From Xanthomonas arboricola pv. juglandis (GTDB taxonomy: Bacteria; Pseudomonadota; Gammaproteobacteria; Xanthomonadales; Xanthomonadaceae), in assembly GCF_001013475.1 (NCBI RefSeq), contig NZ_JZEF01000001.1, positions 186,001 through 250,000 on the forward strand: 64,000 nucleotides of DNA. The letters are read 5' to 3'. The notes below the pieces were generated by a model. The model was not told the DNA's origin. It saw nothing but the letters and a program-made list of their open reading frames with translations, and made no database searches. The position numbers were made by a program, and so were the translations under genes. This document shows, one piece after another, positions 38,742-47,461 of this stretch. The first letter of the stretch is position 1; every line of letters starts with the position of its first letter.

Positions 38742-39629
38742 ATGAGCAAGATCGCTTTTATCGGCCTGGGCAATATGGGCGGGCCGATGGCCGCCAACCT
38801 CAGCAAGGCCGGGCACCAGCTGCGGGTGTTCGATCTGGTGCCCGCTGCGCTGGACGCGGCAGTTGCTGCCGGCGCGCATGCCGCCAGCTCCGCACACGAC
38901 ACCCTGGCCGACGCCGAGATCGTGATCTCGATGCTGCCGGCCAGCCGCCATGTCGAAGCGCTGTACCTGGGCGAGGCCGGGATTCTGGCGCAGATTCCTG
39001 CCGCTGCCCTGGTGATCGACTGCAGCACCATCGCACCCGCCAGCGCACGCAAGCTCGCTGCCGAGGCGCAGGCGCGTGGCCTGGCGATACTGGATGCGCC
39101 GGTCTCCGGCGGGACGGCGGGTGCGGCTGCAGGCAGCCTGACGTTTATCGTCGGCGGCGCTGCGCAGGTATTGGAGCGCGCGCGGCCGGTGTTGCAGGCA
39201 ATGGGCAAGAACATCTTCCACGTTGGCGACAACGGCGCCGGCCAGGTCGCCAAACTGTGCAACAACATGGCGCTGGGCGTGATCATGGCGGCCACCGGCG
39301 AGGCGCTGGCGCTCGGCGTTGCGCAGGGGCTGGACCCGGCGGTGCTGTCGCAGATGATGGCGGTCAGCACCGGGCGAAGCTGGGCCACCGAAGTCTGCAA
39401 TCCGTGGCCAGGCGTGCTGCCCAACGCGCCGGCATCGCGCGGTTACAGCGGTGGCTTCGGCAACGATCTGATGCTCAAGGACCTGGGGCTGGTCGCCGAA
39501 TCCGCAGTGCAGGCGGGCGTGTCGATTCCGCTCGGCGAGCTGGCGCGCAATCTGTATGCGATGAACAGCCAGGCCGGCAACGGTGCGCTGGATTTTTCCA
39601 GCGTGATCAAGCTGGTGGCCAAGGTGTGA
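38742..39629 (+). CDS. mmsB: 3-hydroxyisobutyrate dehydrogenase
   Basis: 295 residues from ATG 38742. Rossmann start MSKIAFIGLGNMGGPMAANLSKAGH, substrate-binding DAPVSGGTAGAAAGSLTFIVGG, and the catalytic Lys in GQVAKLCNNM. NAD-dependent oxidation of 3-hydroxyisobutyrate to methylmalonate semialdehyde, the substrate of mmsA. An upstream open frame is not used because the family begins here. It completes the valine operon; the two ~147-bp repeats follow. Confidence 0.96.
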   Translation: MSKIAFIGLGNMGGPMAANLSKAGHQLRVFDLVPAALDAAVAAGAHAASSAHDTLADAEIVISMLPASRHVEALYLGEAGILAQIPAAALVIDCSTIAPASARKLAAEAQARGLAILDAPVSGGTAGAAAGSLTFIVGGAAQVLERARPVLQAMGKNIFHVGDNGAGQVAKLCNNMALGVIMAATGEALALGVAQGLDPAVLSQMMAVSTGRSWATEVCNPWPGVLPNAPASRGYSGGFGNDLMLKDLGLVAESAVQAGVSIPLGELARNLYAMNSQAGNGALDFSSVIKLVAKV

Positions 39630-39730
39630 GAGCGGTCGTCAAGGCGTCTACGCCTGCCGTCGAACAGGCGCGGCCAGAGTGGTGGTTTGCATCCGTCTGG
39701 AGAGTTGATAGAACGGGGCGGCGTCTGATC

Positions 39731-39877
39731 TGCGGCTTTGCTGCAGGGTCCTTGCCCGCCCACCATCGCGGGACACGCCGTGAATCCGTCCATGGAGGCT
39801 CTTACGCGGCATCCGTGCCGCGTAAGGTCCCGCGACGGTGGGCGGGCAAGGACCCGTCGAGATGGTCGGTGTGCATG
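39731..39877 (+). repeat. ~147-bp palindromic intergenic repeat, copy B
   Basis: Same element as copy A, opposite orientation. Starts TGCGGCTTTGCTGCAGGGTCC and ends GAGATGGTCGGTGTGCATG. The two long arms GGGTCCTTGCCCGCCC / GGGCGGGCAAGGACCC are inverted, and an inner TTACGCGGCAT/ATGCCGCGTAA-type palindrome is present with one change. Confidence 0.88.
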
Positions 39878-40017
39878 TAAAAGCCGTCCGGATGCGCCTC
39901 GTTCGATCACGAAGCATCGGCTCCACGTCTGATGCACACCTGACTACAGACCGCTTTTCAAATGAGCGCCGACCAACTGTCTGGTGCGGTGAGGGCGCCG
40001 CGCCCTCGACGCTGCAA

Positions 40018-40160
40018 GTTTGCTGCAGGGTCCTTGCCCGCGCACCATCGCGGGACACGCTGCAAGTACGTCCTGGTAAGCTCTTACGCGGCATCCATGC
40101 CGCGTAAGGTCCCGCGACGGCGGGCGGGCAAGGACCTGTCACGATGTTCGGTACGCATGG
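40018..40160 (+). repeat. ~147-bp palindromic intergenic repeat, copy C
   Basis: Third copy, direct orientation relative to copy B, 140 bases further on. The inner palindrome TTACGCGGCATCCATGCCGC is intact. Together B and C occupy most of the 845-base gap between mmsB and the czcD-like gene, where I see no gene. Confidence 0.88.
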
Positions 40161-40474
40161 TTGCAAGCGGTGCATGCAGTGCTTGCAGCGCGGCCGTCCG
40201 CTGAGGTGCGGTCTGATCGGCTTCTTTCAATCCGAGCAATGTCACTGCCAATACGACATCACTCCACCCGCCAACGAGGGCGAGTGTTGCCGATACATTG
40301 CCGCCATCGCTGCAGCGTTCGAGGGGTTTCGTGAGTCACTCCAGGTGGCTACCTGGCCTGAGCAATAACGTGCAGTGCCACTTCCGCGTGATGTGATGTC
40401 ATCACGCCCGGGTGTAATAGTCTCCGCCCTCGCGTGCGCCTAAGGTGCGCGCATCGCACGAGGCTACCGCATCC

Positions 40475-41440
40475 ATGGGACACGACCACAACCACGCACC
40501 CAGCGAAATCCGCCACGAGACACCGCTGTGGTGGGCGCTGGGCCTCACCGCCACGTTCCTGTTGGCGGAAGTCATTGGTGCGTTCATCACCAACAGCCTG
40601 GCGCTGTTGTCCGACGCCGCGCATATGGCCACCGACACCGTGGGCCTGATGATCGCCCTGCTTGCCGTGCGCCTGAGCCGTCGTCCTGCCGATGCGCGCC
40701 GCACCTATGGCTATGTGCGGCTGGAAGCGCTCGGCGCGCTGGCCAACGGCGCGCTGTTGTTCGCAGTCGGCGCCTACATCCTGTGGGAGGCCGCGCAGCG
40801 CTTTCGCGCACCGCAGGATATTTCCTCCAGCGGCATGCTGCTGATCGCCGGCTTCGGCCTGGTGATCAATCTGATCGCTATGAAGCTGCTGCACGCCGGC
40901 AGCGGCGAGAGCCTCAACGTCAAGGGCGCCTATCTGGAAGTCTGGAGCGACATGCTCGGCTCGGTGGCGGTGATCATCGGCGCGCTGCTGATCCGCTGGA
41001 CCGGCTGGCAGTGGATCGACCCGGTGCTGGCCGTGCTGATCGGCCTGTGGGTGTTGCCGCGCACCTGGGTGCTGCTGCGCGAGGCGATCAACGTGCTGCT
41101 GGAAGGTGTTCCCAAAGGCATCGATCTGCCGCAGGTGCAGCAGGCGCTGGCCAGCCACCCCGGCGTCGAGGACGTGCACGACCTGCACGTCTGGGCACTG
41201 GCCTCCAGCACGCCCGCGCTCACCGCACACGTGGTGGTCGGCGAAACCACCGACCGCGACCGCCTGCGCGACGCCCTTGCCGAGCTGCTGCACGCGCGCT
41301 TCGAGATCGCCCACGTCACCTTGCAGGTGGAGAGCGGCGATTGCGGTACCGAGCCGTGTGGGACGCCTAGTGTATTGAAAGGCGCAGCGGGGCATGATCA
41401 CCAAGATCACTCGCACACCCATCGCTTCCATTTGCGCTGA
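40475..41440 (+). CDS. czcD: CzcD-like cation diffusion facilitator (Zn/Co/Cd exporter)
   Basis: 321 residues from ATG 40475 (MGHDHNHAPS), with CACGAGG ahead. Six membrane helices. Metal-site motifs are LSDAAHMATDT in helix II and YLEVWSDMLGSV in helix V, the latter being the CzcD variant in which Glu replaces the usual His. The His-rich N-terminus (GHDHNH) and C-terminus (GHDHQDHSHTHRFH) probably bind metal in the cytoplasm. It exports divalent metals, mostly zinc, across the inner membrane in exchange for protons. Alternative name zitB; the family is certain. Confidence 0.92.
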   Translation: MGHDHNHAPSEIRHETPLWWALGLTATFLLAEVIGAFITNSLALLSDAAHMATDTVGLMIALLAVRLSRRPADARRTYGYVRLEALGALANGALLFAVGAYILWEAAQRFRAPQDISSSGMLLIAGFGLVINLIAMKLLHAGSGESLNVKGAYLEVWSDMLGSVAVIIGALLIRWTGWQWIDPVLAVLIGLWVLPRTWVLLREAINVLLEGVPKGIDLPQVQQALASHPGVEDVHDLHVWALASSTPALTAHVVVGETTDRDRLRDALAELLHARFEIAHVTLQVESGDCGTEPCGTPSVLKGAAGHDHQDHSHTHRFHLR

Positions 41441-41619
41441 TTTTTCAGTGAGGTTTATTCATCTGAATAGGCAAGCGATAGCGATATGAGCTTAATTAGC
41501 ATCCGCACGCTGCTGATGCGGCTTGCTTCCCACGAAGCTCGGCTATTGATGGTTTTCCTACTGCTTTATATGTTAGTTGAGCATGTTAAGAAGTTTGCTA
41601 GAGCGGGGAGGCGTTGCTG

Positions 41620-41742
41620 TGCATGAGGATGGCAAAATGCTGCTGTATAGTGGCGGGTCAAACGATGTCAAGCGTGGAACTGGCGATCGGACATCTAAAA
41701 AATGGTCGCGAGTTGCGCCGTTGCAGATTGAATGTGTTTTGA
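41620..41742 (+). pseudogene. Relic of an IS5-type transposase C-terminus
   Basis: Codons from 41665 read MSSVELAIGHLKNGRELRRC, then RLNVF and a stop. This resembles the conserved RRxAIEPVIGHLKxxxRMxR block near the C-terminus of IS5-family DDE transposases, including the E and the IGHLK core. The sequence on both sides is out of frame and has stops, so it is a decayed fragment. The resemblance is short and from memory. Confidence 0.4.
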
Positions 41743-42085
41743 GTGATATGGGTGTATAGGCTGCTGCGCTGAATCACGTTGTTGCAGGATCTGCACAATG
41801 GCATTCACATTATTCAGTAGCCTGCACTTTTTCACAGCAGGCAATTGGTGTTTGGAAGAAGTTTTTCAGGGGCAACCCGATAGCATGGTGCATCTAAAAG
41901 TTTTGGACATATATATGCGCTAGCTGTGACTGGTCCAAGTTACAGGAAGGTGGGGGCAGTGGTGCGCATAGTCGGAAAGTGCAATAAAGTTGCCTCGCTG
42001 TAACAGGAAATAATCCAGGCTTGCTTCACTACGGCCTTCATCGTTTGTACTGCAATTTTTATTGAATTAAATGCGTCTATCTGAT

Positions 42086-42110
42086 AAAAAAAGCCCGCGT
42101 AGTGCGAGCT
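42086..42110 (-). terminator. Intrinsic terminator of the secreted-protein cassette
   Basis: On the minus strand AGCTCGC-ACTAC-GCGGGCT forms a 7-bp stem (one G-U) directly followed by seven Ts. It is 153 bases after the stop of the gene at 42263-43189. Confidence 0.8.
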
Positions 42111-42262
42111 AAACAAGCATTATATAATTTCCGGTTAATTTCTATTTAATTTTACAATTAAATTATAAATTTTCTGTCGATTTAAGTTCAAGGTAGGGTG
42201 CAGAAAATTTTTATCAATGTCTAATATTGATTAATGCGATGTTTGCGGAAATGACTTCTAAG

Positions 42263-43189
42263 CTAAAATCTCTGGAGATAACATGTTTGTACTTGGTTAC
42301 CTACAAAGCTACAGAAAAGCCATACCTCGCCCTTGCTGCCATTCCCGCCCGCTGGCCCATAATTGACATTTGGAGGGGTGTTTACTACGGTGAGACCTTC
42401 CCCTCTGATTGGCTCCCCACCAGTAGATGGAAGGATATTGCCTCTGACATCTTTGGCAGTGCCATTAATGCTTGTATTACAGCTGGGGCACATAAGATCA
42501 ATTTGCCAGCAAACAGAATCTCCGTTGTTGTATACGGCGCAATTTCTGCTCTGTTTGCCAAAATATGCAGCAAGCCGATTTGTCAATAATTGGCGAATTC
42601 GTGAAGCTAGAGCGGTTTTAAGTAGCCCTTCGTTGGATGCTGCTACTCGATTGAATACATAAAGCTTGGTGCCTTCAGCAATAGACCCGTGATATGAGTT
42701 GAAGTAGCCACTTCCGTCATCCGGAGGTAATACTACAATTGTATCTTTTCCGCTGAGTTTTATAAGGGAGCCTACTTCTGCTTTTTCATCTGGGGTTAGA
42801 TCTCTATTGAGAAAGTCGTAGCCGGGTGCTGCTGCAGAGGCTAAAGCATCAAGCTGTTGTTTGCCACGAATTATTCCTGCACTCTCAATAAGTGTTACTG
42901 GTTCACCTGGCAAAAGTTCCTTGTTATAAACTTCTGAATTTTTCTGGGATCTAGTACCTCCTCCAGACCGTGGAAGGACTGAAATCCAAATTGCCTGCTC
43001 CGTTACTGGGTTTACTACCAGCACCTCACTGTTTACGTTTGTTCCCGAGACCCCGCCTCTGGCAGCCATCTGAAATTGACTAAGTGAAGTGCACGTGTCA
43101 CAGACAATCGCCGTATCCTCTGCTTTAGCAGATGACGACAAAAGTGCACCTATTGTCATAATTCCAATATAAATAAATCTAAAGCGCAT
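42263..43189 (-). CDS. Secreted cysteine-pair protein of unknown function
   Basis: 308 residues from ATG 43189, with GAGGGA 6 bases before it. A clear signal peptide (to about residue 23, SSSAKA-E) precedes a mature protein that begins EDTAIVCDTCTSLSQFQ. Cysteine pairs CDTC and CPSC and further cysteines (CAVY, CWQ, CSF, CYL) suggest disulfides in the periplasm or outside. No enzymatic motif is visible. Base composition and codon use are AT-rich compared with neighbours, and the gene has its own promoter and terminator, so it looks acquired. I recall xanthomonads having other secreted proteins starting with a CDxCT-like motif, but cannot name a family. Confidence 0.75.
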   Translation of the reverse strand: MRFRFIYIGIMTIGALLSSSAKAEDTAIVCDTCTSLSQFQMAARGGVSGTNVNSEVLVVNPVTEQAIWISVLPRSGGGTRSQKNSEVYNKELLPGEPVTLIESAGIIRGKQQLDALASAAAPGYDFLNRDLTPDEKAEVGSLIKLSGKDTIVVLPPDDGSGYFNSYHGSIAEGTKLYVFNRVAASNEGLLKTALASRIRQLLTNRLAAYFGKQSRNCAVYNNGDSVCWQIDLMCPSCNTSINGTAKDVRGNILPSTGGEPIRGEGLTVVNTPPNVNYGPAGGNGSKGEVWLFCSFVGNQVQTCYLQRF

Positions 43190-43277
43190 ATAGATCCCTC
43201 ATTTGCTTCGTTGTAGAACGTACGCGGTTGCGCAGGTGAGCACTTCCTATGCAGCCATTACCTTATGGCGCAGAGTC

Positions 43278-43306
43278 TCTATACTTCGTTATTTTTCTTC
43301 TGTCAA
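43278..43306 (-). promoter_or_regulatory. Consensus sigma-70 promoter of the secreted-protein cassette
   Basis: On the minus strand TTGACA (43306-43301), 17-bp spacer, TATAGA (43283-43278). The -35 is perfect. The start site would be about 80 bases before the gene's ATG. Confidence 0.75.
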
Positions 43307-43383
43307 ATTGACCGTGAAGGCTCTACTCAAGCGAAGGTTGCTGTGGCGTCAAAATCAATAATGTGATCGTTTGACAAGCTGGT

Positions 43384-43414
43384 AAAAACAACGGCGAGCC
43401 TTGGCTCGCCGTTG
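43384..43414 (-). terminator. Terminator downstream of the fadJ-like gene
   Basis: CAACGGCGAGC/GCTCGCCGTTG is an 11-bp perfect stem around a CTTG loop, followed on the minus strand by TTTTT. It is about 120 bases past the fadJ-like stop and can also serve in the plus direction (GTTGTTCTTT). Confidence 0.8.
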
Positions 43415-43535
43415 TTCTTTGTGGCCTGCGAAAGCTTTTGTCGATGGCTCGCCGCGCTGCAACCTGCAGATCATCTCAGTCGCCGATCGCCCCTCGCTTG
43501 CGTGTCTGATCGACGTCGACGACGGTGTCAACGGC

Positions 43536-45617
43536 TCACACCACCGGCTCACGCAACAACGGCGACTCCCAGCCCGGGCGCGGCGCGAAACGCTCGCCAT
43601 GGCGCGCCTGCAGTGCCTGCAGACGTGCCAGCAATGCGTCGGCGCCGACACTGCGGATGTGCTGGATCGGGCCGCCGCGGAACGGGGCAAAGCCGGTGCC
43701 GAAGATCACGCCGGCGTCGAGCAGGTCCGCGTCGGCCACCACGCCGTCGTGCAGGCAGGCGACGGCTTCGTTGAGCAGCGGCAGGATCAGGCGATCTTCC
43801 AGGTCTGCCGGCGCCTCGTAGCCGCTGGCGACCTCGGGCTTGACCGCGCGCCCGTTCTCCCACTTGTACAGGCCCTGGCCGTCCTTCTTGCCGCGCTTGC
43901 CCGGCTCCACAGTGGCCAGCGCCGCAGGGATCGGCAGGTGCAGGAACGGGGCGAGCTCCGCCCCCACGCCGGCGGCAACGTCCAGCCCCACCGTGTCGAT
44001 CAGTTCGATCGGCCCCATCGGCATACCGAACGTCACTGCGGTCTTGTCCAGTACCGGGCCCGGTACGCCTTCGGCATAGGCGGTGGCCGCTTCGAGCAGG
44101 TACGGGAACAGCACGCGATTGACCAGGAAGCCCGGCGTGCCGGCCACCGGTACCGGGAACTTGTCCAGCGCCTTGCAGAACGCAGCCAGGCGCGCGACGT
44201 TGGCCGGGTCCAGCCCGTCGTGCTGCACGATTTCCACCAGCGGCATCATCGATACCGGATTGAAGTAGTGCAGGCCGGCAAACTGCGCCGGGCGCTGGAG
44301 ATGCCCGCTTAGCTCGGTCAACGGAATCGACGAGGTGTTGGTGGTCAGCAACGCATCGGGCTTGAGCTGCGGCTCGATGGACTGATACAGCTCGCGCTTG
44401 GCCTGCGGGTTCTCGATGATCGCTTCGATCACCAGATCCGCCTGCGCCACGCCCGCGCCGGCCAGGTCGCCGCGCAGGCGCGCCGCCACCGCCGGCCGCT
44501 TGGCCTCGTCCTTGACGCGTTTGGCGAACAACTCGCCGCCGCGGCCCAGCGCCGTATCGATGAAGCGCTGCTCGCGATCCTGCAGCGTCACCTCCAAGCC
44601 CTTGTAGGCCGCCCAGGCCGCGATATCGCCGCCCATCACGCCGGCACCGACCACATGCACATAGCGAATCGGTGCCAAGGCTGCAGCGCCGGCGTCCTTG
44701 CCGCCCAGCGCTTTCAAACGCTCGGTCAGAAAGAAGATGCGGATCAGGTTACGTGCGGTCGGCGTGCTGGCCAGCTTGACCACCGCCTTGCGCTCGGCCG
44801 CCAGGCGCGCCTGGATGCCACTGCCGCCGGCACGTTCCCACACGTTGATCAAAGCGTAGGGCGCCGGGTAATGCTCCTTGCGCGCCTTGCGTGCGACCTG
44901 CTTGCGCATCTGTGGGGCCAGCAGCTTGCGCGCGAGCAAGGTATTGGTGGCCCAGGCGGTGACGCGCTGCTTGAACGGACGTTTGCTGCCGGTGAGCGCC
45001 AGCGCGGCGGCGACATCGACCAGCACCGCGGGCGCGGCGACCTTGTCGACCAGGCCCATCGCGCGTGCGGCCTTGGATGATACGGTGCGACCGGTCAGCA
45101 TCAGATCCATCGCCGCCGGCGCACCGATCAGGCGCGGCAAACGCGCGCTGCCCCCCCAGCCGGGAAAGATGCCGAGCTTGGTTTCCGGCAGGCCGATGCG
45201 CGTGCTGCCGTCGTCGGAGGCCACGCGATACCGGCACGCCAGCGCGATCTCGGTGCCGCCGCCCATGCAGAAGCCGTGGATCGCCGCGACCGTGGGGCAG
45301 GGCAGTTCGGCCAGCTTCTGAAAGACGCTCTGGCCACGATGGATCGCGTCGTTGACCGTGCCCTTGCGGTCGAATTCCTGGAATTCCTTGAGGTCGGCGC
45401 CGGCGATGAAGCCGTTGGGCTTGCCCGAGCGCAGCACCACGCCCTTTGGCGGGTCCAGCGCCAGGCGCTCGACCAGCGCGCCCAGTTCGAGCAGCACCTG
45501 CTGCGAAAATGCGTTGACCGGTGCGCCCTGGCGATCAAGGCTGAGCACGACCACGCCGTCCTCGCGCAGATCGGCCTGCCAATGGCTGAATCGGAGCCCG
45601 TCGAAACCTGGAAGCAT
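43536..45617 (-). CDS. fadJ: Bifunctional enoyl-CoA hydratase / 3-hydroxyacyl-CoA dehydrogenase (FadJ-like)
   Basis: 693 residues. N-terminal crotonase domain (1-200) with FIAGADLKEFQEF, IHGFCMGGGTEIALACRYRVAS and LPETKLGIFPGWGGSARLPRL including both glutamates. Linker to about residue 310, then the NAD domain starting VHVVGAGVMGGDIA, and the C-terminal dehydrogenase domain with LHYFNPVSMMPLVEI holding the catalytic His. It does steps two and three of fatty acid beta-oxidation in the cytoplasm. No thiolase gene is adjacent in the window. FadB and FadJ cannot be told apart with certainty from sequence alone. Confidence 0.9.
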   Translation of the reverse strand: MLPGFDGLRFSHWQADLREDGVVVLSLDRQGAPVNAFSQQVLLELGALVERLALDPPKGVVLRSGKPNGFIAGADLKEFQEFDRKGTVNDAIHRGQSVFQKLAELPCPTVAAIHGFCMGGGTEIALACRYRVASDDGSTRIGLPETKLGIFPGWGGSARLPRLIGAPAAMDLMLTGRTVSSKAARAMGLVDKVAAPAVLVDVAAALALTGSKRPFKQRVTAWATNTLLARKLLAPQMRKQVARKARKEHYPAPYALINVWERAGGSGIQARLAAERKAVVKLASTPTARNLIRIFFLTERLKALGGKDAGAAALAPIRYVHVVGAGVMGGDIAAWAAYKGLEVTLQDREQRFIDTALGRGGELFAKRVKDEAKRPAVAARLRGDLAGAGVAQADLVIEAIIENPQAKRELYQSIEPQLKPDALLTTNTSSIPLTELSGHLQRPAQFAGLHYFNPVSMMPLVEIVQHDGLDPANVARLAAFCKALDKFPVPVAGTPGFLVNRVLFPYLLEAATAYAEGVPGPVLDKTAVTFGMPMGPIELIDTVGLDVAAGVGAELAPFLHLPIPAALATVEPGKRGKKDGQGLYKWENGRAVKPEVASGYEAPADLEDRLILPLLNEAVACLHDGVVADADLLDAGVIFGTGFAPFRGGPIQHIRSVGADALLARLQALQARHGERFAPRPGWESPLLREPVV

Positions 45618-45786
45618 GCGTCTGGCCGTCCGGAGATATAAGGAAAGGTCGTTATCATCCAGAGGTTGTTTCCTTCACGTCAAATACCCATACCTGTCGG
45701 CAAGGCGGCGCGTGCCTGGTGCGAGGCGTCGCCAGTGGCGCATCGGTGCAGCTAGTCTGATGCGTGACGATCGTACGGATCGGTAT

Positions 45787-45813
45787 GAACTTTTCCCTTC
45801 AATGGTTGTCTCA
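45787..45813 (+). promoter_or_regulatory. Sigma-E-type promoter of rpoE
   Basis: GAACTT (45787-45792), 16-bp spacer, TCTCA (45809-45813), close to the sigma-E consensus GAACTT-N16-TCTGA. It lies 39 bases before the rpoE ATG, so RpoE probably activates its own operon. Confidence 0.72.
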
Positions 45814-45852
45814 TTGCCCGACTTCGGTGGGCTGACAGGAGTGCGGCCCGAC

Positions 45853-46473
45853 ATGGCCGAAGTCGATACACCTCAGGAGCTGGACCTGGAACTGGTCCGG
45901 CGTGTGCAGCGCGGCGAGAGCGCAGCGTTCGATGTGCTGGTACGCAAATACCAGCACCGCATCGTTGCGTTGATCGGGCGCTACATCGCTGACTGGAGCG
46001 AGTGTCAGGACGTGGCTCAGGATACGTTTGTGCGCGCCTACCGCGCGATCAACAGTTTCCGCGGCGACTCGCAGTTCTATACATGGTTACACCGCATTGC
46101 CGTCAACACTGCCAAGAACCATCTGGTTGCGCACAACCGCCGTCCGCCCACCGACGATATCGAGATCAGCGATGCCGAACAGTTCGATGGTGCCACCCGC
46201 CTGCGCGATACCGACACCCCGGAGCGCGAATTGATGCGACAGGAGCTGGAACAAACGGTGATGCGTGCGGTCCAAGCCCTGCCGGAAGAACTTCGGTCGG
46301 CCATCACCCTGCGCGAGGTGGAGGGGCTGAGCTACGACGAAATCGCGCGAAAGATGGATTGCCCGATCGGAACGGTGCGCTCGCGCATCTTCCGGGCGCG
46401 CGAGGCCATCGACATCGAGCTGCGGCCTCTATTGGAGACCGAAAGCGCTACCCGTGAGCGACACCGTGTATGA
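45853..46473 (+). CDS. rpoE: ECF sigma factor RpoE (sigma-E, AlgU family)
   Basis: 206 residues from ATG 45853 (MAEVDTPQELDLELVRRVQRG); the open frame runs further upstream through the promoter, so this start is chosen. Region 2 reads DVLVRKYQHRIVALIGRY...DVAQDTFVRAYRAINSFRGDSQFYTWLHRIAVNTAKNHLV, and region 4 LPEELRSAITLREVEGLSYDEIARKMDCPIGTVRSRIFRAREAI, nearly identical in pattern to E. coli RpoE. It directs the envelope-stress regulon. Its stop overlaps rseA's start (ATGA). Released when RseA is degraded. Confidence 0.97.
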   Translation: MAEVDTPQELDLELVRRVQRGESAAFDVLVRKYQHRIVALIGRYIADWSECQDVAQDTFVRAYRAINSFRGDSQFYTWLHRIAVNTAKNHLVAHNRRPPTDDIEISDAEQFDGATRLRDTDTPERELMRQELEQTVMRAVQALPEELRSAITLREVEGLSYDEIARKMDCPIGTVRSRIFRAREAIDIELRPLLETESATRERHRV

Positions 46474-47351
46474 GCCATAACCCTGCCATGTCCACCACCG
46501 ACAAGTTCGAGCGTCACTACCGCCAGCAGCTGTCTGCGCTGGTGGATGGCGAATTGAGCGCCGACGAGTCGCGCTTCCTGCTGCGCCGTTTGGCCCACGA
46601 CGAAGAACTGGCCGGCTGCCACGAACGTTGGCAGCTGTGCGGCGATGTGCTGCGCGGTGCGGCCAGCGCGCCGGCACCGCTGGAATTTGCCGCGCGCGTG
46701 CGCAGCGCCATCGCCGATGAGCCGGTGCCGCAGGCGCAGCCGGCCACGCGTCCGGCGGCGCGCTGGCGCTGGGGTGGTGGCGCGGCGATTGCGGCATCTG
46801 TGGCGGCGATCGCCTTGTTCATGGCGCGCGAGCGTTTGCCCGAGACGGCGCCGCCTGCCGCCCAGGTGCCGGTGTTCGCCTCGGCCGCGCAGATGCCCGC
46901 CGCAGTGCAGCCGCCTGCAGCGCCGAAAGCGCCGGCGACACCGGATCCGGCCACACCCGACGAGGGTGTCGCGCTCGCTGCAGCGGTGCCTGCCGCTGCG
47001 CTGGCTTCCACCCGTCGCGGTGCGGCCACGCGCAATCAGCAGGCGGCCCGCAGTGTTGCTGCCCGCCAGCAGCAGGCACCCACCCGCATGGTGGCCGCTG
47101 CCACGCCGGCACCGGTTGCTCCGGCTGTGCGTCCGGCCGCGCCGTCGAACCCGTTCACGCATTCCGAGATGACCTTGCAGGCGCGGCCCTGGCCCCGCGC
47201 GGCCTTGTCCGGCGCTGGTGAAAGTCCGCTCAATGCCAGCTACAGTCAAGGCCGCCAGGGTCCGGCGTTCTATCCGTTCGAGCCTGCGCCGCAAGCGATT
47301 GCCAGCCCGGCAGCGAGCCGGCCGCTGCCGGTGCAGCCGCCGCAAGACTGA
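46470..47351 (+). CDS. rseA: Anti-sigma-E factor RseA/MucA
   Basis: 293 residues. The cytoplasmic N-terminus RQQLSALVDGELSADESRFLLRRLAHDEELAGCHERWQLCGDVLRG is the sigma-binding domain of the RseA/MucA family. One membrane helix (GGGAAIAASVAAIALFMA, about residues 110-128) precedes a long Pro/Ala-rich periplasmic part. It holds RpoE inactive until cut under envelope stress. Longer than E. coli RseA (216) because of the low-complexity periplasmic linker. Overlaps rpoE by 4 bases. Confidence 0.92.
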   Translation: MSHNPAMSTTDKFERHYRQQLSALVDGELSADESRFLLRRLAHDEELAGCHERWQLCGDVLRGAASAPAPLEFAARVRSAIADEPVPQAQPATRPAARWRWGGGAAIAASVAAIALFMARERLPETAPPAAQVPVFASAAQMPAAVQPPAAPKAPATPDPATPDEGVALAAAVPAAALASTRRGAATRNQQAARSVAARQQQAPTRMVAAATPAPVAPAVRPAAPSNPFTHSEMTLQARPWPRAALSGAGESPLNASYSQGRQGPAFYPFEPAPQAIASPAASRPLPVQPPQD

Positions 47352-47418
47352 TCCCGCCGCCGACCTTCATCGGTTCGGCGTCCTCCCTTCCGTTATCGTG
47401 CCGGACCCCTTGCAAAGG

Positions 47419-47436
47419 CAGGGGCTTTGGCCCCTG
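47419..47436 (+). other. Hairpin between rseA and mucD
   Basis: CAGGGG-CTTTGG-CCCCTG, 6-bp stem, 14 bases before the mucD GGAGG. Possible attenuation or processing site in the operon mRNA. Confidence 0.35.
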
Positions 47437-47461
47437 TCGCCCTGCCATCGGAGGCAACCTG

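Larger units (their letters stand above)
41441..42262. other. AT-rich insert, largely non-coding
   Basis: About 820 bases with AT content clearly above the rest of the window, especially 42060-42240. It holds a transposase relic (41620-41742) and the terminator of the gene to the right (42086-42110). A 60-codon open frame starting at 41577 is not convincing. No other gene seen. Confidence 0.6.

Noticed and set aside
39838..40204. Small open frames within the palindromic repeats
   Set aside because: They are translations of the repeat, in several frames and in all copies.
41577..41759. 60-codon open frame in the AT-rich insert
   Set aside because: Another frame of the same stretch reads as a transposase relic; no ribosome binding site.
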